Source: Oscillospiraceae bacterium
Lineage (GTDB): Bacteria > Bacillota > Clostridia > Oscillospirales > CAG-272
Direction of reading: 5' to 3'
DNA: 62,669 nucleotides
Assembly: GCA_015063585.1 (NCBI GenBank)
Contig: SVTW01000006.1
Location: forward strand, 1-62,669
Part shown: piece by piece, positions 45,666 through 54,735 of the stretch
Layout of the letters: every line of letters starts with the position of its first letter
Position numbering within the stretch: position 1 is the first letter of the stretch
Made by a program: the position numbers and the translations under genes
Notes under the pieces: model-generated
What the model was told of the DNA's origin: nothing
The model's database searches: none
Seen by the model: the letters and a program-made list of their open reading frames with translations, nothing else

Positions 45666-45694
45666 ATGATACACGAAAAAGTGAAAAATGTCAA
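45666..45694 (-). promoter_or_regulatory. Promoter of dgoK
   Basis: Minus strand TTGACA (45694-45689), 17-nt spacer, TATCAT (45671-45666). It abuts the GH13 terminator hairpin. Confidence 0.78.
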
Positions 45695-45695
45695 G

Positions 45696-45738
45696 AAAAA
45701 AGAGCGATCTCAACTGTACGAAGTGATTGCTCTTTTTT
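45696..45738 (-). terminator. Terminator of the GH13 gene
   Basis: AAAAAAGAGCGATC / GATTGCTCTTTTTT stem with a mismatch and an 11-nt loop; U-run on the minus strand. Confidence 0.8.
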
Positions 45739-45776
45739 CGTTGGAATCGACGTGTCCTTTCGCGGCATGAAAAGGT

Positions 45777-47465
45777 TTATCTTGCCAGCTCGTAGATCTC
45801 TACCTCCCACGGCAGAAGCGCGCGAGTGCCGTTCAAGGCAGGCTCGGTATTCTTTTTATTCGAAATGCGTCTGGTCCATTGATTTTCGCGCAGCTCGCTC
45901 GGGATCTCAAAAGCGGTGTTTTCCCCGCAATAGTTTGCAATCACAAGCAGCGTTTGGCGCGCGCATCGGCGCATATACATCAAAATCCGATCATGATCCT
46001 CCATCAAAAAGGTCAGATCCCCGTCCAAAATTGCGGGATCCTCGCGGCGCATACGCGTCAGCTCACGGTAGAAGGCAAAAATCGAATCCTCACTTGCAAG
46101 ATCACGCTCCAGATTGATCTCGGAATAGCGCGGGTTGACCTTGATCCACGGTGTGCCCGTGGTAAAGCCCGCATTCGCGTCGGAATTCCATTGATAGGGC
46201 GTGCGTGCGTTATCACGGCTTCTCGGCGCAACGGTGTTGAGTGCCTCCTCGGAGCCGATGCCCCTTGCTACCATGGCATGATAGTCGCCAAGGGTGTAGC
46301 GACAGTTATAGTCCTCAATGCTGTCGTACCGAACGTTCACCATGCCGATCTCCTCCCCCTGATAAATAAAGGGAGTGCCCGGAGTGGTGTGAACCAACAC
46401 CGCCAGCAGCTTGGCGGAATCGGCGCGGTATTCCGCGCTGTCACAGCCATAGCAGGAGACCTGCCGCGCGGAATCGTGGTTGGAGAGATACTGCACCGGC
46501 CATGCGTTGTGATGCATCACCTCTGCCCAGCCCTTTTGCACTTTGCGGAACAGCTCGTTGGAAATGACGTATCTGCCGCGGTATGCCAGATCGAAATGGT
46601 AGACCATATCCACCTCGCCGCGGCTTGCACAGCAATAGTCGAGCGCGTTATGATGCGATACGCCCGCACCCTCCCCAACCGTCATGCTCTCACGCGGGCC
46701 GAACACCTCGGTGTAAAGCTCGTGCAGGATCTCGTGAATGCCCTCCACGTTTGTGCACATGGCGCCGTCCACCACAAAACCGTTTCGGTCCAGCTTGGGG
46801 TCGGGCGTCTTTTGGGTATCGGGAAAGCCTGCGGGCTTTTTAAAGCGGGTGAATACGTCGAGACGGAAGCCGTCAACACCAAGGTCGATCCACCAATGCA
46901 GCATGTCATAGATCTCGCGGCGCAGAGGCTCGTATTCCCAGTTGAGATCGGGCATCTTGATCGAATACTGATGCAGATAATACTCTCCCGTCGTCTCGTC
47001 AAACTCCCAGGCAGAACCGTTTCCCTCGCGGAAATAGCTGCCCCAGTTATTCGGCGCGGAGCCGTCTGCCTTCGGAGGCTGCCAGATGTAGTAATTACGG
47101 TAGGGATTATCCTTGGATTTTCTCGATTCGATAAACCACGGATGCTCGTCGGAGGAATGGTTGAGCACCATATCCATAATCACACGGATTCCCATTGCGT
47201 GTGCCATTTCGAGCAGCTCCTTGAAATCCTCGATCGTGCCGTATGCGGGGTCGATATTCCGATAATCGGCAACGTCGTAACCATTGTCCACCTGCGGTGA
47301 GGTATAGATCGGCGTAAACCAAATACAATTGACGCCGAGATCGCGAAGCACCGAAAGCTTTGACATCACGCCGCGCAGATCTCCGATCCCGTCTCCGTTG
47401 GAATCGCAAAAGCTTTTACAGTAAATTTCGTAAACAACGGCTTCCTGCCACCATTTCTTTTTCAT
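45777..47465 (-). CDS. GH13 alpha-glucosidase (oligo-1,6-glucosidase type)
   Basis: 562 aa, normal length for the GH13_31 group. Conserved regions: I MDMVLNHSSDEHPWF, II GVDGFRLDVFTRF (nucleophile Asp), III TVGEGAGVS (acid Glu) and IV YLSNHDSARQVSCYG (transition-state Asp). The early GDLRGVMSKL...DYRNIDPAYGT segment is also typical. No signal peptide: it would hydrolyse imported isomaltose, panose or short alpha-glucans. Region IV has HDSAR where HDQPR is usual. Single gene with terminator; a -10-like TATAAT at 47496-47501 lacks a well-spaced -35. Confidence 0.9.
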   Translation of the reverse strand: MKKKWWQEAVVYEIYCKSFCDSNGDGIGDLRGVMSKLSVLRDLGVNCIWFTPIYTSPQVDNGYDVADYRNIDPAYGTIEDFKELLEMAHAMGIRVIMDMVLNHSSDEHPWFIESRKSKDNPYRNYYIWQPPKADGSAPNNWGSYFREGNGSAWEFDETTGEYYLHQYSIKMPDLNWEYEPLRREIYDMLHWWIDLGVDGFRLDVFTRFKKPAGFPDTQKTPDPKLDRNGFVVDGAMCTNVEGIHEILHELYTEVFGPRESMTVGEGAGVSHHNALDYCCASRGEVDMVYHFDLAYRGRYVISNELFRKVQKGWAEVMHHNAWPVQYLSNHDSARQVSCYGCDSAEYRADSAKLLAVLVHTTPGTPFIYQGEEIGMVNVRYDSIEDYNCRYTLGDYHAMVARGIGSEEALNTVAPRSRDNARTPYQWNSDANAGFTTGTPWIKVNPRYSEINLERDLASEDSIFAFYRELTRMRREDPAILDGDLTFLMEDHDRILMYMRRCARQTLLVIANYCGENTAFEIPSELRENQWTRRISNKKNTEPALNGTRALLPWEVEIYELAR

Positions 47466-47576
47466 GTTTGAGCCCCTCTGTTTAAAATTTAGATTATTAT
47501 ATCACAGAGCGGATAGAAACTTCCTGTCAAAACGAAACGAATTTCTGCCATATTTTTACTTTCCGAAATTTATGCG

Positions 47577-48767
47577 TTACCCCTTGCCAATCATTTCCGC
47601 GGGTATGCGGTCGATCGGATCCGTTCCATCGCTTTGCGCGTTCGGCAGATAGACAATTTGATACGAATAGAGGCTGGTTACCGCACATTCTTCCGAATCG
47701 TCATACAAAACGCTGACCTTGGTGTTGTTGCCAAAGCAATCGTACTCGTAATAGTAGGTTCGAACCGCGCCCTCCCGATCGTAGGTCTGCTCGATCATCT
47801 GCCCGTTCGCGTTGTAACGGTAGGTGATTTTCTGATAGGCATTGGTGGTGTACAAATATCGCCGTATCTCCGTCAGGGTTCCGTTTTCATCGTATTTCCA
47901 TTCGGTGTCAACGATATCGCCATCGCCGTTGAAATAACGGATCTTGTTTCCGTGCTCGTCGTACTCGTATCGACGTTCCATCTGAACAAACTCGGCGCCT
48001 CCGTTTTCAATATCGGTCATTTTGATCAGATCGCCTTGCTCGTTGTATTCATAGATACTCGTTTCAAGATAAAATCCACTGTCGGTCTTCAAAACCTCCT
48101 CGATCATATGTCCTGCCGCATCGTAGCTTCGTTCTCTGAGGTATCCGTTCCCAAGCACCTTTATAATGTTGCCCTGCGCGTCATATTCCAAAAGCGTGAT
48201 GTTCCCGCGTGGATCGTACTGCTTAATGGGATTTCCCGCCGCGTCGTACTCATATATCCAGGTCTCCGCACAGCTCTTACCGGGGTCTCGGGTCCATTGG
48301 GTCAAATTCCCAGCCGCATCATATTGATAGGATCTGGAGGTTGAGAACCCGGTTCCCGAATCGGGAAGGGAATGAAAGGAAACCATTCTGCCAAATTCAT
48401 CGTATTCATACAGTCTCGTATAGCCGCCCTCGTCCTCATAGGCATGCCAAGAGGATGTACGCAGAGACACAAAATCCTCCAGATAGTCCGCCGCATCGGC
48501 ATAGCCGGAAACATGCAAAAAACGCGCGTATGCGCCCTCATCGTCTCCCGCATCAAGCAGAGCAAGCGCCTCTTGGTAGATCTCCGCATCGGTTTTGCCT
48601 TCTGCCCAATCGCTTTCATCGGTTGTGCCGGTTGTGTCGTTGCTCTGATCAGAGCCTGACGCCGTGTTGCTTTCGGTATCCTGCACGGGGCGGTCCGCCG
48701 CGTTACACGCGCCTAAATTCGCCAACAACAAGGCGGATAATAAAATGGCTAAAAGTCTTTTTTTCAA
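47577..48767 (-). CDS. YD/RHS-repeat lipoprotein
   Basis: 396 aa. TTG start at 48767 chosen: AAGGAGAA lies 6 nt upstream and it gives a clean signal peptide with lipobox LANLGAC; upstream in-frame ATGs (48791, 48830) lack a site. An Asp/Thr/Ser linker is followed by a helical part with a SEL1-like look and then about ten YD repeats (YEYDEFGRMVSF, YQYDAAGNLTQW, YEYDEHGNKIRYF and so on, about every 20-25 residues). YD repeats bind carbohydrate or form shells in larger Rhs proteins; here there is no toxin tail, so it is probably a surface binding protein. 23 nt after the FG-GAP-like lipoprotein. Confidence 0.8.
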   Translation of the reverse strand: MKKRLLAILLSALLLANLGACNAADRPVQDTESNTASGSDQSNDTTGTTDESDWAEGKTDAEIYQEALALLDAGDDEGAYARFLHVSGYADAADYLEDFVSLRTSSWHAYEDEGGYTRLYEYDEFGRMVSFHSLPDSGTGFSTSRSYQYDAAGNLTQWTRDPGKSCAETWIYEYDAAGNPIKQYDPRGNITLLEYDAQGNIIKVLGNGYLRERSYDAAGHMIEEVLKTDSGFYLETSIYEYNEQGDLIKMTDIENGGAEFVQMERRYEYDEHGNKIRYFNGDGDIVDTEWKYDENGTLTEIRRYLYTTNAYQKITYRYNANGQMIEQTYDREGAVRTYYYEYDCFGNNTKVSVLYDDSEECAVTSLYSYQIVYLPNAQSDGTDPIDRIPAEMIGKG

Positions 48768-48790
48768 ATTCTGTTCTCCTTTCCGGAACA

Positions 48791-50926
48791 TTATTTCCCG
48801 AAAATATCGGATTCCACATATGGAATACATTCACCTGTTTGCGCATTTACGAGCACTGCCCGCTCGTAATCCACACCGTAAACGTCTCCGCCATCGTCAT
48901 ACCCCGCCCAATGGTGACGGCGTTCGGTCACCATGATCACGCGATAGTAGCCGAAATCGTCATACGGGTCCTCCCGCAGGATCACACGGGTTGTAAGCCT
49001 TGTGCCGGCCGCGCCGGTCGAATCCCCCTCCGCGTCTCGCCAATATGCGTTTGCAAGCTGCCACGCCTCCGCGCCGGAAAGCGTTCGTTCCATCGGCAAC
49101 GCCAAGGGAGCGTATGGAATGGCGGTTTTGGGATGATGTTCAAAATGATGCAATGCATCGCCAAGGGGAAAGGCGCGGTTTTCCCGATAATACTGAACCT
49201 CCATGCCCCCCTTGTTCTCGATCCGCTCCAACTCGCGGGAGGTGAGCTTGAGCCCGTCAAAGGCGATGCGGGATACCCCATAGGTCAGCGTTTTATCCGC
49301 GCGAATCCATGCATAGGAACCGTCGGTATTGAAATGACTGACCACTTGATGCGGGATCGCATAGAGATATACAACGCCCTCATAATAGCGCAAAAGCAAC
49401 GTATCGTGGCAATGGATGACCAGCTCGGTAATGCCGTCCCGGTCCATATCCGTGAGTGTATAGCCCAAATTTTCAATCTCTGCGAGCGCGAGCCCCGAGG
49501 TGGGAGCTTTATACTCCTTCAGATAGCAGAAATTTCCCGTTTTCATATCCAGGATCGGAACGCGATTCCCCACCACGCCAAGAAAGGTTTGCCTTGCGTC
49601 GGCTTGGCAGGCGTAGATCGTATTGTTTACCCCATAGAGCGTAAACTCTGCACAGTTTTCGGTTGTAAACCGATCCGGGGAGGAATACGGCTCTGCAAAT
49701 TCGTCGTATTCATCCTTCGAAATCAGAATTTTTTCGCCGTTCACAAAATAATAATACTGATAATCCCGCTCTCCCGTATCCAATCGCAATGCCTCGTATC
49801 CAAATGCGGCAATCAGTTCCAAGGATCTGCCGTCCGCGGCGATCTGATAGATCTGATGGAGCCGGTTTCCGCCGGAAGCCCCTCCATTGATGTAGATTCG
49901 CCCCTTGTGGTCGATCGCGCAGGTGCGCCCAACGCGGAAATGATCCACCAGATAAGGCTTTCCGTCCACCTTGGTAAAGATCGCAAGCACCTCATGCGAG
50001 CCGTTCAGCAGGATCAGCTCCATGATCCCATCATTGTTGAGATCGCGCACGGTATACTGATACGATGTGCCGGTTGTGCCCTCCCTCACAAACGTGCGGA
50101 TCGATTGGAGCAGCTTTTCAAACCACGTGATCTGTTGCGGGTCGGTAATTCCGAAATGCGTGGGTATATTCGTGCTGTTATCAAGGGTGCCTACCCCCTT
50201 CACCATTTCGCGGTAAAGTACCACGACCGCGGCATAGTCGCTAAAACAGCCGTAAGTGGGCAGAGGAAGCGGGCTCGTTGCCCACTCCAGATCCCGAAAG
50301 ATATCCTTGCTTGTTGCGAAAACCGTTCCGTCGGGGATCTGCGCCAAGTGGACCGATTCGGGGTCTCCCGTATAATTGAGCAGATATTCCTTGTAAAACG
50401 CGCGCTCGTCGAAAAAATCCTGCACAATCAAAATAGGCTGCTCACGCGAAAAATCGCGGTAAGCGATCAGAAATTCATTCACCGACACAACGTTGGAAAA
50501 CACCTTGGATATGCGGTTGTTTTGGACATCGCAGAAGATGCGGTCCTCAAGATCTCCTTTTTGCTGTCGAACCGTGACCACATAGGTATCGTGCATCGAA
50601 AGCGTTACGGGCGAATCGGTTTCCTGCGAGAAAATCGTCTTGCCCGTCAGGTCATAGATGCAGTAGCGGTAACGATTCTCGGCAAGCTGATCCACGCGAT
50701 AATAGGGGGAGCGATTCACAGAGCCCGAATCCTCGGGAATCTGCACGTTCTGATCTGAGGATTGGCTGTCGGTTGTATGTTCCGTACTCTCTGTGCCCGT
50801 GGATTCTCCTGTGCCCGATTCGGTAGCAGACTCCTCGCTGCCCTCCTCCTTCGGCTCAAGCGAAAAGCAGGACGCAAGCGAGAAAAGCAGACAGATGCAA
50901 AGCAAAAATGCGATTCTTTTTTTCAC
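48791..50926 (-). CDS. FG-GAP/VCBS-like lipoprotein, paralog B
   Basis: 711 aa. GTG start at 50926 with AAGGAGA 5 nt upstream. Signal peptide and lipobox LFSLASC, then a Glu/Ser/Thr-rich linker of about 40 residues. Calcium-binding-like DxDxDG loops: VRDLNNDGIMELILLNG and LTDMDRDGITELVIHCH, each with the following strand. The C-terminal 100 residues (SGAEAWQLANAYW, TRLTTRVILRE, VLVNAQTGECIPYV) resemble a PepSY-type module. Strongly similar to paralog A at 50985-53015 (LGVV.NR.P segment, LGYTLTD, LRY..GVVY). Function unknown; surface exposed. Confidence 0.78.
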   Translation of the reverse strand: MKKRIAFLLCICLLFSLASCFSLEPKEEGSEESATESGTGESTGTESTEHTTDSQSSDQNVQIPEDSGSVNRSPYYRVDQLAENRYRYCIYDLTGKTIFSQETDSPVTLSMHDTYVVTVRQQKGDLEDRIFCDVQNNRISKVFSNVVSVNEFLIAYRDFSREQPILIVQDFFDERAFYKEYLLNYTGDPESVHLAQIPDGTVFATSKDIFRDLEWATSPLPLPTYGCFSDYAAVVVLYREMVKGVGTLDNSTNIPTHFGITDPQQITWFEKLLQSIRTFVREGTTGTSYQYTVRDLNNDGIMELILLNGSHEVLAIFTKVDGKPYLVDHFRVGRTCAIDHKGRIYINGGASGGNRLHQIYQIAADGRSLELIAAFGYEALRLDTGERDYQYYYFVNGEKILISKDEYDEFAEPYSSPDRFTTENCAEFTLYGVNNTIYACQADARQTFLGVVGNRVPILDMKTGNFCYLKEYKAPTSGLALAEIENLGYTLTDMDRDGITELVIHCHDTLLLRYYEGVVYLYAIPHQVVSHFNTDGSYAWIRADKTLTYGVSRIAFDGLKLTSRELERIENKGGMEVQYYRENRAFPLGDALHHFEHHPKTAIPYAPLALPMERTLSGAEAWQLANAYWRDAEGDSTGAAGTRLTTRVILREDPYDDFGYYRVIMVTERRHHWAGYDDGGDVYGVDYERAVLVNAQTGECIPYVESDIFGK

Positions 50927-50984
50927 GAAAATCTCCTTTTTATCATTTGTATAAAACACGTTCTCAAATATAAAACATTTTGAT

Positions 50985-53015
50985 TCAATAAGGGTACTGT
51001 TCGTACACATCGGGCTGACACGTTCCCGTTTGAACATGGATCAGCACGCAAGGCTGTTGATGAAAGACTACGTATTCAACGTTGCCGCCAACTCCGTAAT
51101 CCTCATCCGCGGGGCTATACTCGCACACCAGAATCACGCGATAGCAACAAAACGAATCGTCGGGATCCTCAAACAGAAGCACGCGGCTCGTTAGCCGCGT
51201 TCCGGCGACAACGTCGCTTTTCAGGTGCGCATTGCCCCAATAAGCATTGGCAAGCTCCCAAGCTTCCTCGCGGGAGATCGTTCGGTTCAGCGGCAAGGTC
51301 AAGGGTTGATAGGAAAGCTCTCCGGATTGGAGGAGATTGTCGCTTTGGATCCACTCATAGGAATCATTGGTATCGAGGCGATGCATTGTTTGGTCTGAGA
51401 GCGGGTAAAAATACACCACGCCTGCATGATAACGCAGAATGACCGTATCCTGACAATCGATGATCAACTCGGGAACGTAGTCCCAATTGAGGTCTGTGAG
51501 CGTATAGCCCAAATTCTGCACCTCGGTGATCGGACGCCCCGAGGTGAGTGTCTTGCAAGCCGACAAATCGCAAAATTCACCTGTTTCCACATTGAAAACC
51601 GGAATTCGGTTTTCCACGACACCGAGAAAGGCTTGTCTCGCATCAGCTCGGCGGGCTTGATAGAGGCTACCCTTTGCATCAAAAGTTTCTATTCCTGCAA
51701 CCGACTCATTCATGGTGCGATTCGGGAACAGATAGCGCCCCGCGATCGCTTGGTATTCGGATTTGGATACCGAGATCTTTTGTTCGTTCTCGATTTTGAA
51801 ATAATCCGCTGCCATAACATCGTTGATCACTTCGCAATTCTCATATCCAACCGCATCCAGCCACTTCAGTGACTTGCCGTCCTCGGAAATTTGGTAAACG
51901 CGCCACAAAAGATTGTTTTTCCAATCGCCCTCCACCACGTAAATGCGTCCTCTGTGGTCAATCAGGCACTGACGCCCCTCCCAATAATGATCCAATAGGA
52001 CGGGCTTGCCGTCAACCTTGGTAAAGATCGCAACCACCTCGCAATCATTGCGGAGCAGAATCAGCTCAAAGATACCGTCAAAATTCAGATCCTTTACGGC
52101 GTATTGGCATGCCAATTTCGTTTGTTCAGAGGGAAAGAGCGAGCATACCGAATCGGTCAGCCGATCCGCCCACTCAAGCTGCTGTGCATCGATGATTCCG
52201 AACAGCTCGGTATAATCAAGGAGGGCTCCGTAACGGCGGGTTGCTGTATGTATTTGGGAGTAGAGCTCCACAATGGCGGCATAATCGCTAAAAAAACCAT
52301 AATCGGTTTCTTTGAATGTAAATACGGACCAATGCGTTTGTTGCAACGCATTCGACGCATCGAAATAGGTCATAAAGATCCGCCCGTTGAAGAGTTTAAT
52401 GGATTTGATCTGGCTGGTTGTGTAGAGATCACACTCGAGTGAAAATTCTTTGTATAGCTTGGTTTCGTCAAATATATCCTGCGCAACCAGGGTACGCTTG
52501 CCTTTCGTTTCGTCACGGTAGGCAACCACGCCCTCATCCGCCACCACAACATTGGAAAAGCTTTTGGACATGCGCTTGTTTTTGAAATCATAGAATTTGA
52601 TGATATTGGAACCAAAATCATCGGAATAGCTCGTGATGCCAACCACGTACGAACTCTCCATATAAAGGTGTACGGAAACGTCGGTTATTTCCGAAAAAAC
52701 AACTTTGCCGGAAAGACCGTAGATCTGATAGTGCGTTTTGCCACTGGAATACCGATCCACCCGATAATATTTATCGCTGTAGCTATATGCCGGAATGATC
52801 GTGCCCTCCGGCTTTTGCACCTGCGAGGGATCTTTCGTATCCTCGGTCTTTTCCATGCTCTCCGTGCGCTCCGTACTCTCTGTGCCCATGGATCCCCCTG
52901 TTCCCGATTCGGTAGCGGAATCCTCGGGGGTCCCTTTCGTAGGCTCATGCGAAAAGCAGGACGCAAGCGAGAAAAGCAAGCAAAAACAGAGCAAAAGTAC
53001 GGACAGCTTTTTCAT
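50985..53015 (-). CDS. FG-GAP/VCBS-like lipoprotein, paralog A
   Basis: 676 aa from ATG 53015 (AGGGGA, 6 nt). Signal peptide with lipobox LFSLASC. Same order as paralog B: Glu/Ser/Thr linker, beta-rich N-terminal part, loops VKDLNFDGIFELILLRN and LTDLNWDYVPELIIDCQ (the second has lost the canonical DxDxDG), then the PepSY-like C-terminal module (REEAWELANAYWGN, TRLTSRVLLFED, VLIHVQTGTC). Head of a run with paralog B and the YD-repeat gene (gaps 58 and 23 nt). It is the copy with its own promoter. Confidence 0.78.
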   Translation of the reverse strand: MKKLSVLLLCFCLLFSLASCFSHEPTKGTPEDSATESGTGGSMGTESTERTESMEKTEDTKDPSQVQKPEGTIIPAYSYSDKYYRVDRYSSGKTHYQIYGLSGKVVFSEITDVSVHLYMESSYVVGITSYSDDFGSNIIKFYDFKNKRMSKSFSNVVVADEGVVAYRDETKGKRTLVAQDIFDETKLYKEFSLECDLYTTSQIKSIKLFNGRIFMTYFDASNALQQTHWSVFTFKETDYGFFSDYAAIVELYSQIHTATRRYGALLDYTELFGIIDAQQLEWADRLTDSVCSLFPSEQTKLACQYAVKDLNFDGIFELILLRNDCEVVAIFTKVDGKPVLLDHYWEGRQCLIDHRGRIYVVEGDWKNNLLWRVYQISEDGKSLKWLDAVGYENCEVINDVMAADYFKIENEQKISVSKSEYQAIAGRYLFPNRTMNESVAGIETFDAKGSLYQARRADARQAFLGVVENRIPVFNVETGEFCDLSACKTLTSGRPITEVQNLGYTLTDLNWDYVPELIIDCQDTVILRYHAGVVYFYPLSDQTMHRLDTNDSYEWIQSDNLLQSGELSYQPLTLPLNRTISREEAWELANAYWGNAHLKSDVVAGTRLTSRVLLFEDPDDSFCCYRVILVCEYSPADEDYGVGGNVEYVVFHQQPCVLIHVQTGTCQPDVYEQYPY

Positions 53016-53049
53016 AAAAAATCCCCTTTCAAACGGTTCCATTAAGGTC

Positions 53050-53078
53050 AGTATAGCATAGGAAAAAAGGCTTGTCAA
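53050..53078 (-). promoter_or_regulatory. Promoter of the FG-GAP lipoprotein run
   Basis: Minus strand TTGACA (53078-53073), 17-nt spacer, TATACT (53055-53050). The promoter sequence is nearly the same as the one of paralog C at 58621-58649. To its right (53079-53217) there is AT-rich sequence with no feature I can support. Confidence 0.85.
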
Positions 53079-53217
53079 TAGGGTGGGGAAAAGTTTTTTT
53101 ATAGGGCGTTTTTTAGCCCCCGAGTGGAGGAAAAAGCTCATTTTTTGAGAAAAGATCGCCGATGCTCGGCAAACAGAAATGCATCCTATAAAAAACAGAA
53201 ATCGCAAGAAAATAGTA

Positions 53218-53246
53218 TTTACAACCCCAACTTTTTGTGCTATAAT
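53218..53246 (+). promoter_or_regulatory. Promoter of the Gfo/Idh/MocA gene
   Basis: TTTACA (53218-53223), 17-nt spacer, TATAAT (53241-53246), about 85 nt before the start codon. Confidence 0.78.
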
Positions 53247-53329
53247 GGTAAAAAGCCATGTTATGATAACACGGCGCATGTCTTCGGGCAGTCCATTATA
53301 AAAAACAAAAACACGCAAGGAGAAAAATT

Positions 53330-54433
53330 ATGCTGAACGTAGGAATGGTCGGAGTTGGTTGCATTAGCGGAATTTATCTTGAAAATTTCGCAAAAACCTT
53401 CAAGAACGTAAAACTTGTTGCCGTTTGTGACCTGATCCGCGAGCGCGCTGAAAATGCGCAGAAAAAGTATGACATTCCCAAGCTTTACGACACGATGCAC
53501 GAGCTGTTTGCCGATCCCGAGATCGACATCGTGCTCAACCTCACGCGCCCCTATCAGCACTTTGAGGTTTCGAAAGCAGCGCTTCTCGCCGGCAAGCACG
53601 TGTATTCCGAAAAGCCGCTGGGTGCCGATTTTGAGGAAGGCACCGCGCTTGTAAAGCTCGCAAAGGAACGCGGCCTTTGGATCGGCGGCGCGCCCGACAC
53701 CTTTATGGGCGCGGGCATTCAGACCTGCCGTAAGTTTATCGACGAGGGGCGGCTGGGCGACGTGATCGGCGGCAGATGCGTGATGGCAAACCGCGGTATG
53801 GAATCCTGGCATCCCGACCCCGACTTTTATTATCAGCGCGGCGGCGGACCTCTGCTCGATATGGGTCCCTACTACATCACGGCGTTGGTCAATCTGTTGG
53901 GCGGTGTGAAAAGTGTGTACGGCACAAGCCGCACCACATTCAAGGAACGCCTCATTACCGCAAAGCCTCATGAAAACGAGATCATTCACGTCACCGTTCC
54001 CACGCATTACGAAAGCCTGTTGACCTTTGAATCGGGTGTTACCATCTCCCTGCTTACCAGCTTTGATCTGTACAGCCTCAAACAACCGCCGATCTTCCTT
54101 TACGGAACCAAGGGAAATCTCTACGTTCCCGATCCCAACCTCTTTGACGGCCACAAGGGATTGACCTTCCTCAACGGCGAAACCAAGGAGGAGGAAACGC
54201 TTGAGCTTGCATTTGACTACAGCGAAAATTCCCGTTGTCTCGGTCTTGCCGACCTCGCAGCGGCAATTGAGCAAGGCAGACCGCCGAGAACCTCTTATCT
54301 CCAAACCTATCACGTGCTTGAGATCATGACCGGTATCATGAAGAGCGCCGAAACCGGCATGCCCTACACCATCACCACACGCTTTGAAAGAGAAGCGCCG
54401 ATGGATCCCTCCCTCCCCCACGGTGTGCTTTGA
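53330..54433 (+). CDS. Gfo/Idh/MocA-family oxidoreductase
   Basis: 367 aa NAD(P)-dependent sugar dehydrogenase-like protein. N-terminal Rossmann fold (VGMVGVGCISGIY, LVAVCDL), the SEKPLG motif at residues 93-98 with the active-site Lys, then the alpha/beta domain with GGGPLLDMGPYYITALVNLLG. Substrate is unknown; family members act on inositol, glucose-like sugars or modified sugars. ATG 53330 follows AAGGAG. Monocistronic, ending before a perfect hairpin. Confidence 0.9.
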   Translation: MLNVGMVGVGCISGIYLENFAKTFKNVKLVAVCDLIRERAENAQKKYDIPKLYDTMHELFADPEIDIVLNLTRPYQHFEVSKAALLAGKHVYSEKPLGADFEEGTALVKLAKERGLWIGGAPDTFMGAGIQTCRKFIDEGRLGDVIGGRCVMANRGMESWHPDPDFYYQRGGGPLLDMGPYYITALVNLLGGVKSVYGTSRTTFKERLITAKPHENEIIHVTVPTHYESLLTFESGVTISLLTSFDLYSLKQPPIFLYGTKGNLYVPDPNLFDGHKGLTFLNGETKEEETLELAFDYSENSRCLGLADLAAAIEQGRPPRTSYLQTYHVLEIMTGIMKSAETGMPYTITTRFEREAPMDPSLPHGVL

Positions 54434-54482
54434 TGCAATCTAACAGGTTCACCCCTTGCTGAAAATCAATCGAAAAACCCAA

Positions 54483-54526
54483 GGGGGTGAGTACCAAATG
54501 CAAAAATGCATTTGGTACTCACCCCC
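54483..54526. terminator. Perfect 20-bp hairpin after the oxidoreductase gene
   Basis: GGGGGTGAGTACCAAATGCA, loop AAAA, then the exact complement. T-runs are short on the plus strand (TTTTT four bases later, 54530 region) so it may act both ways. Confidence 0.7.
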
Positions 54527-54625
54527 AACGTTTTTGCTTTGCGGCGAAACGCCGCAATTTTCGACTGCTTTGTATTCGAAAACCGCAAATTCCGCGCTTC
54601 AAAAAAGCCTACCGTCGACTTTTTA

Positions 54626-54658
54626 CAGAGGGGCTGCGCCAATGGCGCAGCCCCTCTG
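54626..54658. repeat. Hairpin of the GGGGCTGCGCC family
   Basis: Perfect 15-bp stem CAGAGGGGCTGCGCC / GGCGCAGCCCCTCTG with an AAT loop. Related to the terminator at 22408-22432. It has no long U-run on either strand; it may end the AraC gene transcript. Confidence 0.7.
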
Positions 54659-54735
54659 TGATGCCGGTAAAAACGCGTTGCAGTCAGCCCTCGTTCCCTT
54701 ACATTGAGCCCCCACCGGAGTCCGATGGGAACGTC
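54655..54735 (-). repeat. Decayed tRNA-Leu-like 3' remnant
   Basis: Plus-strand TGATGCCGGTAAAA matches TGGTGCTGGTAAAA, and GCCCCCAC-N5-G-N-CC-N-GATGG-N-AACGT recurs at 61948-61970. Thus the same tRNA-Leu-derived piece exists here, more decayed and lacking a T-loop, beside a hairpin. It overlaps the 3' end of the AraC gene (54699). Confidence 0.6.

Noticed and set aside
48341-50758. 805-codon plus-strand frame opposite FG-GAP paralog B
   Set aside because: Antisense shadow; the minus-strand protein has a paralog with the same layout next door.
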